Of a stretch of DNA of 15,973 nucleotides, positions 14,464 to 15,973 are shown piece by piece. A program made the position numbers and the translations under genes. The DNA is from a bacterium (GTDB lineage Bacteria > JAMCPX01), in assembly GCA_027364825.1 (NCBI GenBank), contig DAHXOM010000048.1:1-15973 (forward strand). Reading direction: 5' to 3'. The number at the start of each line of letters is the position of its first letter. Positions within the stretch are counted from its first letter, which is position 1. The notes under the pieces are model-generated. The model was not told where the DNA came from, searched no databases, and worked only from the letters and a program-made list of their open reading frames with translations.

Positions 14464-15973
14464 TCACAGTGGTATGTTTCCATGTTTCTTCTTCGGGTTG
14501 GTATCCACCTTATTCTTCAGCATGCGCAGTGCCGAGATGATCTTGGACCTTGTTTCCGAGGGCTTAATAATCTCATCGATATAGCCGAGCTCAGCCGCCT
14601 TCCATGGAGATGCAAATTTTTCCCTGTAATCTTCGATAAGCTGGGCGCGCTTTGCCTCGGGATTATCCGCTGAATCGAGTTCTTTCCGGAAGATGATATT
14701 AACCGCTCCGTCGGGTCCCATTACCGCGATCTCTGCACTCGGGTATGCGTAGTTGATATCGGCCCGTATATGCTTGCTGGACATAACGTCATACGCACCG
14801 CCGTATGCCTTTCTTGTTATGATGGTTATCTTCGGCACCGTTGCCTCGGCAAATGCAAATAAAAGTTTTGCACCGTGCCGTATGATGCCCCCGTGTTCCT
14901 GCACAGTGCCCGGCAAAAATCCGGGTACATCCTCCAACGTAATCAGGGGGATGTTGAATGCGTCACAAAACCTTACAAACCGTGCACCTTTTACCGATGC
15001 ATCTATGTCCAGCGTACCCGCAAGGTAAGCAGGCTGGTTTGCGACAATACCGACCGGCATGCCTCCATACCTCGCAAAGCCTACAATGATATTGGGTGCA
15101 TATAATTCATGTACCTCCAGAAAATACCCGTCATCAACCGTTGCAAAGATCAATTCTTTTATATCGTAGGGCTTGTTCGGCTGATCCGGGATAAGGGCAT
15201 CCATCTCCGGGGACGTGCGGTCTGCGGGGTCTGAAGTTTCTTTATAAGGAGGGTCGTCAAGGTTGTTTGAAGGTATAAAGCCAATGAGTTCCCGTACGCC
15301 GACCAGACATTCCTCATCATTATCGAATACAAAATGCGATATACCGCTCTTCGTGGCATGTGTTATTGCGCCGCCGAGCTCCTCTTTCGTCACCTCTTCA
15401 TGGGTTACCGATTTCACAACGTCAGGCCCTGTCACAAACATATAGCTCGTGCCCTTTGTCATGAAGATGAAATCCGTTATTGCGGGTGAATACACAGCAC
15501 CTCCTGCGCATGGCCCCATAACCGCAGAGATCTGCGGTATGACACCGGACACAAGTACGTTGCGTAAAAATATGTCCGCATAGCCTGCAAGGCTTTCAAC
15601 GCCTTCCTGGATCCTTGCACCGCCGGAATCGTTTAATCCGATAAGAGGGGCGCCGTTCTTTAATGCGAGGTCCATGATCTTGCAGATTTTTTTTGCATAG
15701 GCGCCTGACAGAGAGCCTCCGAATACCGTGAAGTCCTGCGAGAAGACATATACAAGCCTTCCGTCTATGGTTCCGTAGCCGGTAACGACACCGTCGCCAA
15801 GGTACTTCTGCTTATCCATACCGAAATCAATTGCCCTGTGCATAACAAACTTATCGAGCTCGACAAAGCTGCCCTTATCGATCAGGATGTCGATACGCTC
15901 CCGTGCCGTGAGCTTGCCTGCCTGGTGCTGTTTTTTGATGCGCTCCTCACCGCCGCCGAGCTCAGCCTCTTTG
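14464..15973 (-). CDS. Acyl-CoA carboxylase carboxyltransferase subunit, PccB/MmdA family (5' end outside window)
   Basis: Carboxyltransferase of the propionyl-CoA carboxylase beta / methylmalonyl-CoA decarboxylase alpha family. It moves CO2 between biotin and an acyl-CoA such as propionyl-CoA/methylmalonyl-CoA. The frame continues upstream of the internal Met at 15843 to the window edge: residues KEAELGGGEERI and GKLTARERIDILIDKGSF are family N-terminal sequence, so the true start lies a few codons beyond 15973. About 502 residues are present out of roughly 515. Crotonase-fold signatures include FTVFGGSLSGAYAKKI, GLNDSGGARIQEGVESL, MGPCAGGAVYSPA, VPGFLPGTVQEHGGIIRHGAK and KAYGGAYDVM, covering both acyl-CoA and biotin halves. 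Sequence alone does not separate carboxylase from sodium-pumping decarboxylase; no membrane decarboxylase subunits are in the window. accC follows 39 nt downstream. Confidence 0.93.
   Translation of the reverse strand, partial: KEAELGGGEERIKKQHQAGKLTARERIDILIDKGSFVELDKFVMHRAIDFGMDKQKYLGDGVVTGYGTIDGRLVYVFSQDFTVFGGSLSGAYAKKICKIMDLALKNGAPLIGLNDSGGARIQEGVESLAGYADIFLRNVLVSGVIPQISAVMGPCAGGAVYSPAITDFIFMTKGTSYMFVTGPDVVKSVTHEEVTKEELGGAITHATKSGISHFVFDNDEECLVGVRELIGFIPSNNLDDPPYKETSDPADRTSPEMDALIPDQPNKPYDIKELIFATVDDGYFLEVHELYAPNIIVGFARYGGMPVGIVANQPAYLAGTLDIDASVKGARFVRFCDAFNIPLITLEDVPGFLPGTVQEHGGIIRHGAKLLFAFAEATVPKITIITRKAYGGAYDVMSSKHIRADINYAYPSAEIAVMGPDGAVNIIFRKELDSADNPEAKRAQLIEDYREKFASPWKAAELGYIDEIIKPSETRSKIISALRMLKNKVDTNPKKKHGNIPL

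Overview
The window looks like chromosomal DNA of a Gram-negative bacterium. An apolipoprotein N-acyltransferase implies outer-membrane lipoproteins, and FabI, a class I acyl-CoA ligase, a sirtuin and a PccB/MmdA-type carboxyltransferase point to fatty-acid and short-chain acyl-CoA metabolism. The DUF4388 protein and the general gene mix suggest a Desulfobacterota ('Deltaproteobacteria')-like lineage, but that is inference; no rRNA or species marker is present. Nothing looks recently mobile: no transposase, integrase, phage gene or CRISPR array was seen.

Left half (1-8340, minus strand): one compact, probably co-transcribed run of six genes, read right to left. It holds a multi-TM TPR/zinc-ribbon protein, a DUF4388 protein with one membrane helix and a pseudopilin-like tail, phoH, a 7TM-HD (PgpH-type, predicted c-di-AMP phosphodiesterase) gene, ybeY and lnt (3' end beyond the window). 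Four of the five junctions overlap and the fifth has a 15-nt gap. The order combines the Firmicutes-type phoH-pgpH-ybeY block with the proteobacterial phoH-ybeY-...-lnt block, preceded by two poorly characterised membrane genes.

Centre (8341-11575, plus strand): a divergent 102-bp intergenic region with a strong dyad, GAATG-N2-TA-N2-CATTC, touching the putative -35 box of an acyl-CoA ligase gene. The ligase overlaps a Sir2-family deacylase by 20 nt and carries the PX4GK lysine motif known as a target of reversible acylation, so transcriptional and post-translational control of acyl activation may be encoded together. A small four-helix membrane protein and an acylphosphatase follow.

Right part (11586-15973): tRNA-His(GTG) on the minus strand; a fabI gene preceded by a cluster of overlapping palindromes; and a 263-bp convergent gap that holds what looks like a ~175-nt structured RNA, with long complementary ends, a symmetric internal loop and an apical hairpin (6S-like architecture, identity unproven). 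Then, on the minus strand, come a PccB/MmdA-type carboxyltransferase (5' end beyond the window) and a biotin carboxylase, separated by a short GC-rich hairpin. No biotin carrier protein lies in the window.

The most notable observations are the candidate structured RNA, the FadR-like operator plus ligase/sirtuin coupling, and the unusual architectures of the two membrane proteins that head the phoH-pgpH-ybeY-lnt run.
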